DNA of 64,000 bases from Paratrimastix pyriformis (taxonomy: Eukaryota > Preaxostyla > Paratrimastigidae): NCBI GenBank assembly GCA_027972325.1, contig JAPMOS010000010.1:558001-622000 (forward strand), given 5' to 3'. Of this stretch, positions 1 to 25,230 are shown piece after piece; within the stretch, counting starts at the first letter, position 1; each line of letters starts with the position of its first letter. The translations under genes and the position numbers were made by a program. The notes under the pieces were generated by a model. It ran no database searches. It was not told the DNA's origin and was given only the letters and a program-made list of their open reading frames with translations.

Positions 1-8451
<8,451 letters not shown>

Positions 8452-8540
8452 TTTGGGCCGACCAAAATAGCCAATAAAACCTTTGGGGTTCTGAATATTC
8501 GCTCGTCAAATTAAATTATTTCGTTCCGGGTTTTTCGGGC
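8452..8540. promoter_or_regulatory. Compact divergent promoter between Ufd2 and the coiled-coil gene
   Basis: Only 89 bp separate the two start codons. The segment is AT-richer than its surroundings (CCAATAAAACC, AAATTAAATTATTTCG) and carries no repeats. It must hold the promoters and 5' leaders of both genes. Confidence 0.7.
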
Positions 8541-15053
<6,513 letters not shown>

Positions 15054-15222
15054 ACGCCTGGGTGGGGTCGGCTGTTCTCTGTTCGTCAGAAAAACAGCAA
15101 CGACCAGGAAAAAGCGCGGAGGGAGGAGAAAGGGGATTTACACGGTAAAACAAATTTTGGTGGCTGAGAGAAGAAACCCCCCACAGTTTCGGGTGGAACC
15201 GAACGAGGCATAGGAAGGACGC
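15054..15222. terminator. Convergent 3' ends of the coiled-coil and 14-3-3 genes
   Basis: 169 bp separate the two stop codons. The segment is repeat-free and A-rich (AAAAACAGCAACG, GGAAAAAGCG), as expected for shared 3' untranslated sequence. I cannot point to a definite polyadenylation signal. Confidence 0.5.
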
Positions 15223-16584
15223 TCAATGAGCACCCTCGGCCTTCTCGCCGCTCACTTCCTCGGCCTTCTCCTCACCGGCAGCCTGGGGAGCCGGGGCGGC
15301 GCCGTCGGTGGTCATGTCGCTCGTCCTGAAGGGAGGACGAAGACGTTCGAACGATGTGATGTGAACCATGGTGGAACAGACCAGAGAGTCAGGTTGTCAC
15401 GGAGGAGCTGCATGATCAGAGTGCTGTCCTTGTAGGACTCCTCGCTGAGCTGGTCGAGCTCAGCAATGGCGTCATCGAAGGCCTGCTTGGCAAGATGGCA
15501 GGCACGCTCGGGAGAGTTCAGAATCTCGTAGTAGAAAACGGAGAAATTCAGGGCGAGGCCAAGACGAACGGGGTTCGTGGGAGGGAGATCAGTGACGGCG
15601 ATGTCAGAGGCAGAGCGGTAGGCAACGAGGGCATTCTCGGCGGCCTCCTTGCGGGTCTGGGCGGAGGCGAACTCAGCAAGGTAGCGGTAGTAGTCACCCT
15701 GCCTGAAAATCACAACGGAGGACACAAAGGAAAGCGAGAGAAAGAGATTATGGACATGTCGAAAAACTTTGGAACATGGCCCAAAACGCCCATTGGAAAA
15801 CTGAGTTTCCAGAAAAAGCATAGAATCCCCGGATTCCCGAAGAGAGGAGGGCCACTCCCCAGCCCATGACCATGTGAAAGAGAAGAAGAAGGAGCCACCC
15901 CACCCAAAGAGAAGGTGTAGGAAGAGTTGAGGAGCCGCATCCCCCCAGCCCAGAAAATGCCAAAATGGAATCCCGAAATGCCGGAAAAAGTCACCAGACG
16001 ACCAACCACGTCTAAAAGCCACACATACGAACGAGTCTGTGTCACAGACATCTTGTAGTAGAAAACCTATGGTTTCACAAACGGGGAACGGTATGAAAAT
16101 TGAGGAGAAAAAATTAACTGAAACGAACCTTGGAATCGCCAGTCTGAGCAGCAGGAAGAAGGTTGGTGGTCAGAACCTATCAAGGCAAAAATTCTCAGAA
16201 TGCTGGATAATCAATCGCATTCGAACCTTCAGAATATCGTTGCAAATGTCAGAAAGCTCAGTCTCAATCTTCTGACGCTCGGCACGGATGAGCTCGAGGT
16301 GGTGCTGGTTGCCCTTGGACTCCTCCTTCTGCTCAATGCTGGAAACGATGCGCCAGGAGGCACGCCGAGCACCAACAACTATTTTGGGGAAAGGCGTGAG
16401 TCTGAGTCAAAGGGTTGCGCCAACCATTCTTATAGGCAACCGAGAGAAGGTTGCGCTCCTCGACGGTGAGCTCAACGCCAAGCTTGGCAACGTTCTTCAT
16501 AGACTGGACCATCTCCTCATAGCGCTCGCTCTGCTCCTGGAGCTTGGCCATGTACACGTAAGAAGCACGCTGGTCAGTCGACAT
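15223..16584 (-). CDS. 14-3-3 protein
   Basis: 14-3-3 proteins are dimeric cytosolic adaptors binding phosphoserine/phosphothreonine motifs. Six exons (16425-16584, 16227-16378, 16129-16176, 16050-16066, 15382-15702, 15223-15325) total 801 nt in one frame, giving 266 residues, slightly longer than the usual 245-255. Family landmarks: [20 protein letters not shown] at the start, [51 protein letters not shown] and [16 protein letters not shown], followed by an acidic tail ending EKAEGAH. The groove residues Lys (AYKN), Arg (GARRASW) and Arg-Tyr (YYRYLAEF) are present. Donors are GTTGGC, GTTCGA, GTTCGT, GTCTGT and GTCTGT; every acceptor is AG. Exon 4 is a 17-nt microexon. Introns are 46-347 bp and repeat-free, unlike neighbouring genes. 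Confidence 0.97.
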
Positions 16585-16663
16585 CTTTGTTTTTTTGAAC
16601 ACCCGCTGAGAGGGAAGTCCCTGTGTAAGTTGGCTATCTCTACCTCGCAAGCAAAACCGAACA
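16585..16663. promoter_or_regulatory. 79-bp divergent promoter, 14-3-3 / copine
   Basis: The two start codons are only 79 bp apart. A-rich stretches sit immediately upstream of each ATG (AAAAAAACAAAG before 14-3-3, AAAACCGAACA before the copine gene). Transcription start sites for both genes must lie inside this interval or overlap the opposite leader. Confidence 0.7.
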
Positions 16664-18404
16664 ATGGGGTGTGTGGCATCGAAATCGGTCAGTCGACATC
16701 CCAAATGGAATCCAGATCGTTTTAAAACATGGGACGAAATGAGGGCTGGACTCCGGGAAGCTGGTCTTGAGGCATCGCAGTTAATGTTCGCCATCGATTT
16801 CACGAAGTCGAATAATTGGAGTGGAGAAAAATCCTTCCATCAACCCCTTCACACATTGAATACTCCTGGAGGAAACCCATATGAGAGAGTGATCACAATG
16901 ATGGGAACAGCACTGCAGGGTTTCGATGATGACAATCTGTCTGTACTGCACTTTTCTGGCTTCCATCCCGCAACTGCTTCCAGGATCCCAGCATTTGGAT
17001 TTGGTGACGTTGTTACCACCGATCGTGAGGTGTTTAGCTTCATGCCCGATGGCCGTCCCTGCGCGGGCTTCAACCAGGTTCTTGACCAATACCGGGCCAT
17101 TGTGCCCTATGCCCTGCTCTCGGGGCCCTCGACACTGGCCCCCATCATTCGCGCCGCTGTGGTCTGGTAAGGCCCACCTTTTCCCAGCTGGGATGTCATT
17201 CTCTCCCAGGACACTGTCCGCGCCACCGGGCAGTACCACATCCTCGTCGTGGTCACGGATGGCCAAGTGGATGACCCCAAGGGGGACGGCGCGGCAATCG
17301 TCATGGCGTCCCAATATCCCCTCTCCATTGTGGTGGTTGGAGTGGGAGACGGTCTGCTCTCATGACCGGAATGGGTGCTCTGGGGGGGACCGCCATTCTA
17401 ACTTCTCCGTTCTCTGCGTGGGTGGTGGGAACGCAGGTCCCTGGGATGAGATGCGCAAGTTCGACGACGGGGTCTGCCCCGAGTGGGGACACGCGCGAGG
17501 GGTGGGGATGGACGGGTGGGCGGGTGCTGACATCTGCTCTGTCTTCCCGTGTCCGTGCCTTCATCTGCCCGCCCTTCTGTTTCCGGGGGGCCGCAGCTTC
17601 CGGAGCGCCTTCGACAACTTCCAGTTCGTCGAGTGGAACCAGGTCAGCGGGGCCCAGCAGCATGTCGAGCGGATGGACCTCGAGTTCGCCGTGGGGCCCT
17701 CCAGGAGGTCCCCGGTCCGCCCCCCCCCCCCCGTCGCCCCTCCGCCGCCTCCACCCTTCACGCTTGCGCTTTTGTACGATGGAACTCGCCAGCGCCCCCA
17801 ATGCGTGTTTTTCTGCTCACCGACCAGTCACACTCCATCCCCGCGCCTGCCTGTGTGTCCAAATTCGCTCAGCCGTTCGTCATTTGAGAGAGATCCTTGC
17901 TGTCCCGATTGACACCCCACCCGCTTTGTGTCCAAAGTTCGCTCAGCTATGCGTCGTTTGAGATCCTTGCCGCCCGGCCGCTCAGTCCCCTGCTCCACGC
18001 ACACACCTGTGTCCCTGCCCGGCCACAGACCAGTACCAGGACATCAAGCGGCTCGGCCTGCTGGCCAGTGCCGCGAGGCCCAGCCCTCGTACCGCTCCCA
18101 GCTGGTCGTCCGGCGCCCGCCGCTCCCGGAGGCCTCGGCGCCCCCGGTCCGTGCGCCGGCATGCCCTCAGCGGATAGACGGGAGGGGACCTCGGCGCCCC
18201 CCCCCCCCCGCCCACCACCCCGCCCACCACCCCACACCACCACCGCGCGCTCATCCACCATCCCGCGTCCTCTTTGCAGCCGGGCCTGCGGCACCCCTGG
18301 GGATGGTGTACCGGGGGCCCGTCATGGTCGGGCAGCCCCGGGTGGCCATCGACGTCCGGGAGATCGCCCCGCCCCTGGCCCCGGCCATGCCCGGCATGTT
18401 CTGA
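16664..18404 (+). CDS. Copine/RGLG-type A-domain protein with N-myristoylation motif
   Basis: The start MGCVASK fits an N-myristoylation site, as in plant RGLG proteins. The copine (VWA-like) domain follows: [56 protein letters not shown], a next exon [15 protein letters not shown], then [35 protein letters not shown] and [11 protein letters not shown]. The DFTxS metal-site motif is visible. There are no tandem C2 domains before it and no RING after it. The end is probably [20 protein letters not shown] with stop 18402-18404. The well-supported donor at about 17353 is GTCTGC. The frame slips by one base near 17692 (FAV-G / ALQEVP) and near 18061 (LGLL / [14 protein letters not shown]); both look like a missing G in a G-run. 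Phospholipid- or ubiquitin-linked signalling is inferred from family only. Confidence 0.85.
17854..17976. repeat. Tandem duplication, about 50 bp, in a copine intron
   Basis: 17854-17907 and 17927-17976 are diverged copies sharing TGTGTCCAAA, TTCGCTCAGC and GAGATCCTTGC words. They lie just before the exon beginning QYQDIK. Confidence 0.85.
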
Positions 18405-18478
18405 GTTCGAGGATGGGGGCACGTTCTGAGGTTCGAGGATGGGGGATGGCCATGCCCGGCATGTTCTGAGTTCGAGGA
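18383..18478. repeat. Tandem duplication spanning the copine stop codon
   Basis: The 31 bp from 18383 to 18413, which include the stop, recur at 18448-18478. A partial third copy lies at 18421-18445. Confidence 0.9.
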
Positions 18479-19048
18479 GGTCGATGGTCATGCCGCAGCT
18501 TTCCCTTCACCGCTGCCTCCACTCGCTCGTTCGATCGTTTGATCACTCACCTCCCTTCTCGCTTGCGCACTCTCTCGTTCGCTCGCTCAGCTGCCTCTTC
18601 GCTCTGGTTCTCTCTCTTTCTCTCTCGGTCGCCCAACTCGCTCTCCTTCGTTATGCATTCTCTCATTCCATCCTCTCGTTCGTTCGTTCTGCCCCCCGTG
18701 TTCTCGCCCCATCCATCCGTTCGCCATCGTCTCGGGGGTCGTTTTTTGCGCTCGGGGGAAGACAGGATTTTTTTCGTTTGGGCGGCGGGCCGGCACTTTC
18801 TCTTCTTCTCGGGTTTTTCCTCTCATCCTGCCGCCGCTGTTGACCCATCATCCATCCATCCATCCACCCATTCACATCTGTTCGTCTTCTCTCCTATATA
18901 GAATCGCTCATTGCTTCTCAGGACACGCACATCACAGATCGCCTCGCCTCAGTTGCATCCCCGCACTGAGCTGTGCCGCCCCCTCGATTCAATGGGGCGT
19001 CCACAGGATGCGCCTCGTCTTTTTGTCATCCGCACTGCTTTGCCGCCC
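18405..19048. other. Intergenic, pyrimidine-rich, no gene seen
   Basis: Convergent 3' flanks of the copine and beta-propeller genes. The stretch is dominated by CTCGTTCGNTCG- and TCTCTC-type low-complexity sequence, with a short CATC run near 18850. I see no coding exon or RNA gene. Confidence 0.6.
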
Positions 19049-20476
19049 TCATTGGGGCATCCTCAGGACGCGCACCGCACCCAGGCGGGAGACCATGTAG
19101 ATCAGGAGCCCCGCCTCGTCGGTGCCGATGTGGGCCGTCCGGTCGCCCCGGAAGGGCTTGAAGTCGCATATTGCGCTCCGGCGCTCGAGTTCCTGTGGCG
19201 AAGAAGAACACAGGGTGAGCGGGCGGGCGGGCGGGCGGGCGGGCGGGCGGGCGGGCGGGCGGGCGGGCGGGCGGGCGGGGCGGGCGGGCGGGCGGGCGGG
19301 ACGATGGGCGAATGACGATCAGAACTCGTTTTATTTTGGTGGTGATGGTGGGTGGGTGGTGGTGATTGAACGATGATGATGATGCCTGGACGATGATGAA
19401 GAGCCAGTGGTGATGATTGTGGCTGATGATGATGCGACCGGATGGGAGGCTATTCCCCGGGGGGAGAGCGGGGCAGACCAGGATGTGGATGGCCCCGTCC
19501 TCGGTGAGGGTGAGCATGTGGTAGTGGGTCGGGTTGAACTGCACATTGATGGGGCACGCGCCACAGGGGGTGACGTACAGCTCGGGGCACTCGGGGCGCG
19601 AGACATCGTACAGGACCACCCGGTGAACATCCTCGGGGTTGTTGTGGTTGCCCCGGTAGCCAACGGCCATCAATGAGCTTTTTGGGGGGAGGGGAGGAAG
19701 CGGGTGGTATTGGAGGCACGAGAGGGGCGGGGCGGGTACGACAGACTCATCGGGGGACAGACACGCGCAGGTGAACGGGCTCCCATGGGCCGCGCGAAAG
19801 CGGGCGTCGATCTCCTTCGAGGGCTTGCGCACCCGTGACAATTCCGGTGTCCAAGCGGCTGCGGATTCCTCGACCCACCCATCGGGCAGGACGGCCGCGG
19901 TGTTAATGGTGCTGTCATCCCCCGGGGGGGGATAGCCGGGGTCAATGTTGAGATTGGGGGAACAGTTGAGATCGTAGACGAAACGTTCCCCAAAATAACC
20001 CCTGACAAGAAGTTCATCCGAGCCGACCCAACCCACCTCGACCGCTCGATCCCCGGTGGGCAGTTGGCTGGTCCGGAGGAGTTCTCGATTGCCTTCGAGC
20101 AGGTCCTACAGGGTGTCACTCAATCATAGGTCGTGCCCCGAAAGAAAAACCAGACAAATATCATCCACGATCCGTCTTGGCAAACCACGGCAAGAATTGG
20201 GCGCTCGGGATTCATGCACACCTGAACCACCGGGCTGTCCACACGGAATCGGCCGTCCTTCCGATGGGGTTTGCGTGTGGATTGGGAGTCTCTGAAAACA
20301 AAGACTTCATTTTCGGTTGTGGCTGCGACCAGAATACCATTCAGATGGTCACTGGCTGTAATGAATGGGAGGTGGAGTTCCCGCCCCTTTTCGGGTGTCA
20401 GGGCGTCGGCCCGACGGCAAAGCTCCCAGAGTCTGGCGGTTTCGTCTGGGGCTTCTGTTCTCGAAGTCGCTTCCAT
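19049..20476 (-). CDS. Small WD40-like beta-propeller protein, four exons
   Basis: Family not recognised. It starts at 20476 (MEATSRTEAPDETARLWEL). Exons run to about 20157, from about 20106 to near 19745, 19479-19677 and 19049-19192, with consistent phases. Propeller-like strands include VVQVCMNPERPILAVVCQDG, EVGWVGSDELLVRGYF, VVLYDVSRPECPELYV, INVQFNPTHYHMLTLTEDG and the end LLIYMVSRLGAVRVLRMPQ. Donors are GTCTGG, GTCTGT and GTCTGC. The last intron (19193-19478) contains GCGG and ATG repeats. A protein-interaction scaffold is likely from the fold, but no partner can be named. Start choice: first Met of the open frame, preceded by an A-run at 20477-20486. Confidence 0.72.
19216..19301. repeat. 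(GCGG)n tetramer repeat
   Basis: About 20 GCGG units with one deletion, in the last intron of the beta-propeller gene. On the sense strand it reads CCGC. Confidence 0.95.
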
Positions 20477-20617
20477 AAAAAAAAAACGGTTCGGCCAAAA
20501 GAAAGGCTGTCACCCCGCAGGAAGCCCTCGTGCAACGAGCCTCCGTTCGTTAAATAGAGCGAAATAAAAAACATCAATTACTGATGTTCGATCGAGAATC
20601 TCAACCGCCCAGCATCA

Positions 20618-21879
20618 TCATTCCTCTGTATCCCGATGATGATCATGATCATCATCCTGCCCGGTCCCCGATGACGAGACGGTGATGGGGCTCGGCCCTG
20701 GGGGCCCCCGAGCAGAGATGCGTTGCTCCTCCGATGGCAGAACATTCCAGATGTCGATGGCCTTGTTGGACCCTGCAGAGGGAAGATGAGCGGGAAAAAG
20801 GGTGATATCCACCTCACGGACCAGGAACAACAAGGAGTTCTTTCCCCTGGTACGGCAAGACGCCCACGTCGTAGACAGTACCCCTGTTGGGCAGGGTCGA
20901 CAAGGGCCGTTCCTGAACCGGGGAGGGAGAGACAGTCGGCAACGACGAGCCGGCGATACAGACCAGATGCCAGGGATCCCACACTCGGACCAGCCCGTCC
21001 TTGCCGCCTGTATAGAGGAACCCCGTGGGCGAAAACTAGGGGAGGAGGAAGAAGAGGGATCAGGGAAGGGGATATTCCGGCTGCTGCTGGGTCACGGCCA
21101 TGGAGGGGGTGGAGGGACCGATATGAGACCGACCTTGACCGTGTACTGGGCGTCCTTTGGGACATGCAACGTGTGGAGGGGCCGCTTGAGGGACCAGTCC
21201 CAGAGCTGCAAAGAGGAGGTAGGTGGGGGAAAAGATGGTGATCGTTGGCACCGGGACTCGAACCCGGGTGAAATGGCATTGACGAACCTTGACGGTGCGA
21301 TCCTGGGAACCCGAGGCGACCCATGTCTGGCCCTCGGTCGACGCTGCCCCGGGCGGTGCCAGCGGGCCGCACGGTTCGGGGAAGGCCACCGCGCAGACCC
21401 ACGACCCGTGGCCGGTCAGGGTGCACATGCATTCGTGCGACGTCAGGTCCCAGAGCTGCCACCACAACCCCGGGGGAGTGGAGACAGTGGAGGGCAGTGA
21501 AGTGGGGAAGGGGCGCGGCTCTGGACGGTGGCGGCGAAGTGGCTTGTGGGGATGTGGCGATCGACGGGATGGTGGCTCTGGGTGGTGGCTCTGACAGAGA
21601 GGGTGGCTCTGACCCAGGGATTCCAACATGGGGGAGAGAGGAGGTGTCTGACCTTGATGCACTTGTCATCACCCCCGGTCGCCATCATGGGGCGGCCGCG
21701 GTGGGCCATGCAGGTCGACACGTTGAAGGCATGCCCCTCCAGGGTACTCATCACCTAGGGGGGGCGGAATAGCAGGCATGAAGTACCCCGCCAGGCTCCG
21801 GGGGGCAGGGGGCGGGCGGAAGGATTGGCTGGCTGGCAGACCCTGCCCTCCTCGACGTCGACAAGATGAATGCTCTGCA

Positions 21880-21932
<53 letters not shown>

Positions 21933-23692
21933 CACACCCAGGCGCACCCGCCACCGCCCCAGCCAAGAAGACAAGAATCTGCGTGAGGGGTGACAGTGGG
22001 ATGTTACGCCGATCTGGAACCACATTCCCCAGCGCTCATCAAGTTTCTTTCGTTTCCTGCTTCCGTTTCTCACCGCAGATTATGGGGCCTGCCCTCCTTC
22101 CCGACCGGCCCCCCTGCCGGGACCCGGCCAGACCCTGTAGCTGCCCACGGCGAGGCAGGATGGCCCCAGGGCAGGCAGCCAGGCGACGCACTTGACGGCC
22201 GTCCCAAAGGGCAGCGTGACCGAGCAGGTCCCGCCCTGCACGAACACCAACCAACAGGCACCACAGACAGTCCAGTGAGCACGACAGCACAGATAGGCAG
22301 AGGCAGCAGCGCCGCACAGCAGCAACAACAACAAACGGGGCGTGAAGCTGGCCGGCGAGGGCTGGCGAGCTCGGATGCTGAGGTTGGGACGGGCGGGCGG
22401 GCGGGCGGGCGGGCGGGCTGGGGCTGACCTGGTCCATGTCCCATACGCGCACCGAGCCGTCCTCTGATCCCGAGGCCAGGAGGCGGCCCCCCGGGTGCCA
22501 CTGCAAGGCCGTCAGGGCGTCCGTGTGGCCGCTCAGGGCCCCCTCGAACCGGGTCCGCAGCGGGGGCTGGCCGCACCGCGCGCACACCCACGCAACGCAC
22601 AGGGTACCCGAAAGGAGAGGAGGCGATCGGACGGGGCGACAGGGGAGTGGAATGTCGGTCATGATATGGTCCGAGTGTGATGCGTTGTTGCTCCATATCG
22701 ACCGTCGTCCCGTCCCGAGGGCAAGGAGGAGGTGGAGGGGGACGCAGGGTGATGGAACCAGGGGGGGCCATAGCGACCTGGTCGGGAGCCTGGGTACCGC
22801 CCTCCTCGATGGCCCACAGCTTGATATGCCCCTCCAGATCGCCCGTTGCCCAGTAGACTTCAGTGGGAGCGTCCTCATCATCATCATCACCACCACCGAC
22901 GCTGATCTCGCCATCCGTGGAATCCGGGGCTGGCCGGTGTCGAACCCGGGTGGCGGCGTGGTAAATCCCGCCCCGGGGCGACCAGGGCAGGGTGGCCACA
23001 CAGCGGATGGAACTGAGAATCGAGCGCAGCGGGACGGGGGCGGCCGCTGCGAAGGGGAGGAGGAGGCAGGGAGGGGATCAAGGTGCGAAAACGAAGCGAA
23101 TTCGAGCCGAATGGAGGCAGGGCGCAGCGACGGTCCGTGGACAGTCCCCCACCTCCACATCCTGTCCGGTGGCGCCGCCGGGATGTGATGCCACAGCACC
23201 ACAACAGACCCTTCGGATGTTGTCTCCCCTCCGCATCGGGATCCCACCTGGGCGGGACCAAGGAGCATTGCTGATCTGGGGGCAACAGCCCCACCTGGAC
23301 CAAGGCGGCCCCCAGCCGGGGGCGGGGCGAGGGAGTCGGGGACGGGGACGGAGCCGCCAGGGCCGGGGCGGGTGATGGCGACGGGGTGGCCCGGCGGGCC
23401 GAGAGCCGGGGCAATAGCCGCGTGCCCGTGCGTGCCATCATGGTGGAGGGGAGGTGGGTGCCTGCTGCCAGGGGGCGGTGAGGTGGAGGAGGCGGGCGGG
23501 CCGCCGCCGCTGGGGGTGGTGCTCCCCCACACGCCCGGCTATCGAGCAGGGACATGGACAGGCTCGGGGACGGGCTGGGCGTGGCCCGAGGGCCACCCGC
23601 GGGCCTTTTGGAGGGCCGGGCGAGAAGCGGATGGGTCTGGCCGGCCTGGGAACGCAACCGGGTCGCGTAGGCGGAGGTGCCGGGGGCAGGGA

Positions 23693-23725
<33 letters not shown>

Positions 23726-23835
23726 TGGTGAGGGGGGAGGGAGGGCGCGACAGGGAGGAGAAGAGGACGGGGAGTCCCCGCAGCCGCAACTGCTGTGGTG
23801 GCGGTGGTGGTGGCGGCAGTGGTGGCGGTGGTGGT

Positions 23836-23867
<32 letters not shown>

Positions 23868-25197
23868 AGGAGGAGGAGGAGGAAGAGGCGGTTGGTACTG
23901 GCGGCTCGGGCTGGGGTGGGGATGACGATGGTGCTGCTGTTGGAGATGGCGGTGGTGGCATGAGGGGCGGGGATGGAGATGGTCGTGGTGATGGTGATGG
24001 CGGCATACGTGATGTTGGTGGTGGGGGTTGGGGCGGTGGGGACAAGGTAGATTGGCGCTGTATTGGCTGGGCCGTGGCGCATAACCTGGGTGCCGGCGCC
24101 GGTGGTGCCGGTGCTGGGGGTGGAGGCGACGGGGTGGGGATGGCGGATGGCCGCATCTCTTCATGGGGCGGAGGTGGCGACGGTGATGTTGATGGTTCGT
24201 CTTGCTGCTGCTGCTGGCGCAGGGAGGATTGCTGTGAACGGTGAGATTGCTGGAGGCCGGTCTGGTTGTCGCTGCGGTCATCATCTCCGGGGGAATGACG
24301 ACGACGGGAATCATCCAGCCCGTGCCGGAATGAGAAGCGGCTGCGGTCGTCCAGCAGGCTGTTGGCATCGGCGGTGGAGTGCCGATACGAGGACGGGGGG
24401 GAGGGGGGACTAGCCGCACCCCCAGATCGGGATGTCGACAGTGCCGCCACCCCGGGGGCAACCTCCACACGGTCGTGGGGCTCCAGCATGCAGGGCGGTG
24501 ACATCGGGGGTGACGGAGGCCGGTCGTCATCCCCCCCACCCCCACCCGGGTCCGCCCCGTCTGTGTCGCCGCCGTCCGCCGGGGACGAGGACGGGGTGGT
24601 GGACAGAAGCGCATGGGAAATGGCATCGTCCTCGTGGGAGGGGTGGTGGTGGGTGTGGGTATGTCCAGGGGGATGCATACCGGATGATGATGTGGGGTTC
24701 GGGGGGATGTAGGCGGGGAGCAGGGAGGACGAGGCGATGGAGGCCGTCAGGGCGGCGGTTGGCTGGTGGTGTGTGGCCTGCACGGGGGCGTGCCAGCCAG
24801 CCAGAGGCGGAGCGAAAGTCAGAAATGACCCCAAGCGCCGACACAAACCGTTAATGTGGCCCCAACCCGAACCCACGCACACAGGCGCCAGCCACCACAG
24901 GCAATCGGTGTCAACATCTCCACTTCGACAAAGCGCATCTGAAAAGCAACGCGTCAACACGCACCCCATTGCCACATGGGGATCCCACAGTAACCGGGCA
25001 AGGACCCAACAATCAACAATCAGAGCCGGGGAGACAGACCCCGGGGCTTCTCGAGTGGCTGGCTGTGAGGGGCCGCCGGCTGCAGCCCTGAGTGGCCACT
25101 GGAGCAAAGAGCGACGGGCAGTGCGGGGTTACAGTGGGCGGGGTGGTGATGGAAGCAAGGGCAGCGAAAGGGGACAAGAAAAATGGCATCGTGGGAT

Positions 25198-25230
<33 letters not shown>

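Noticed and set aside
21244-21316. A full tRNA gene at this site
   Set aside because: The 3' T arm folds, but the preceding 50 nt give no acceptor pairing, D arm or anticodon stem, and they overlap a WD40 exon.
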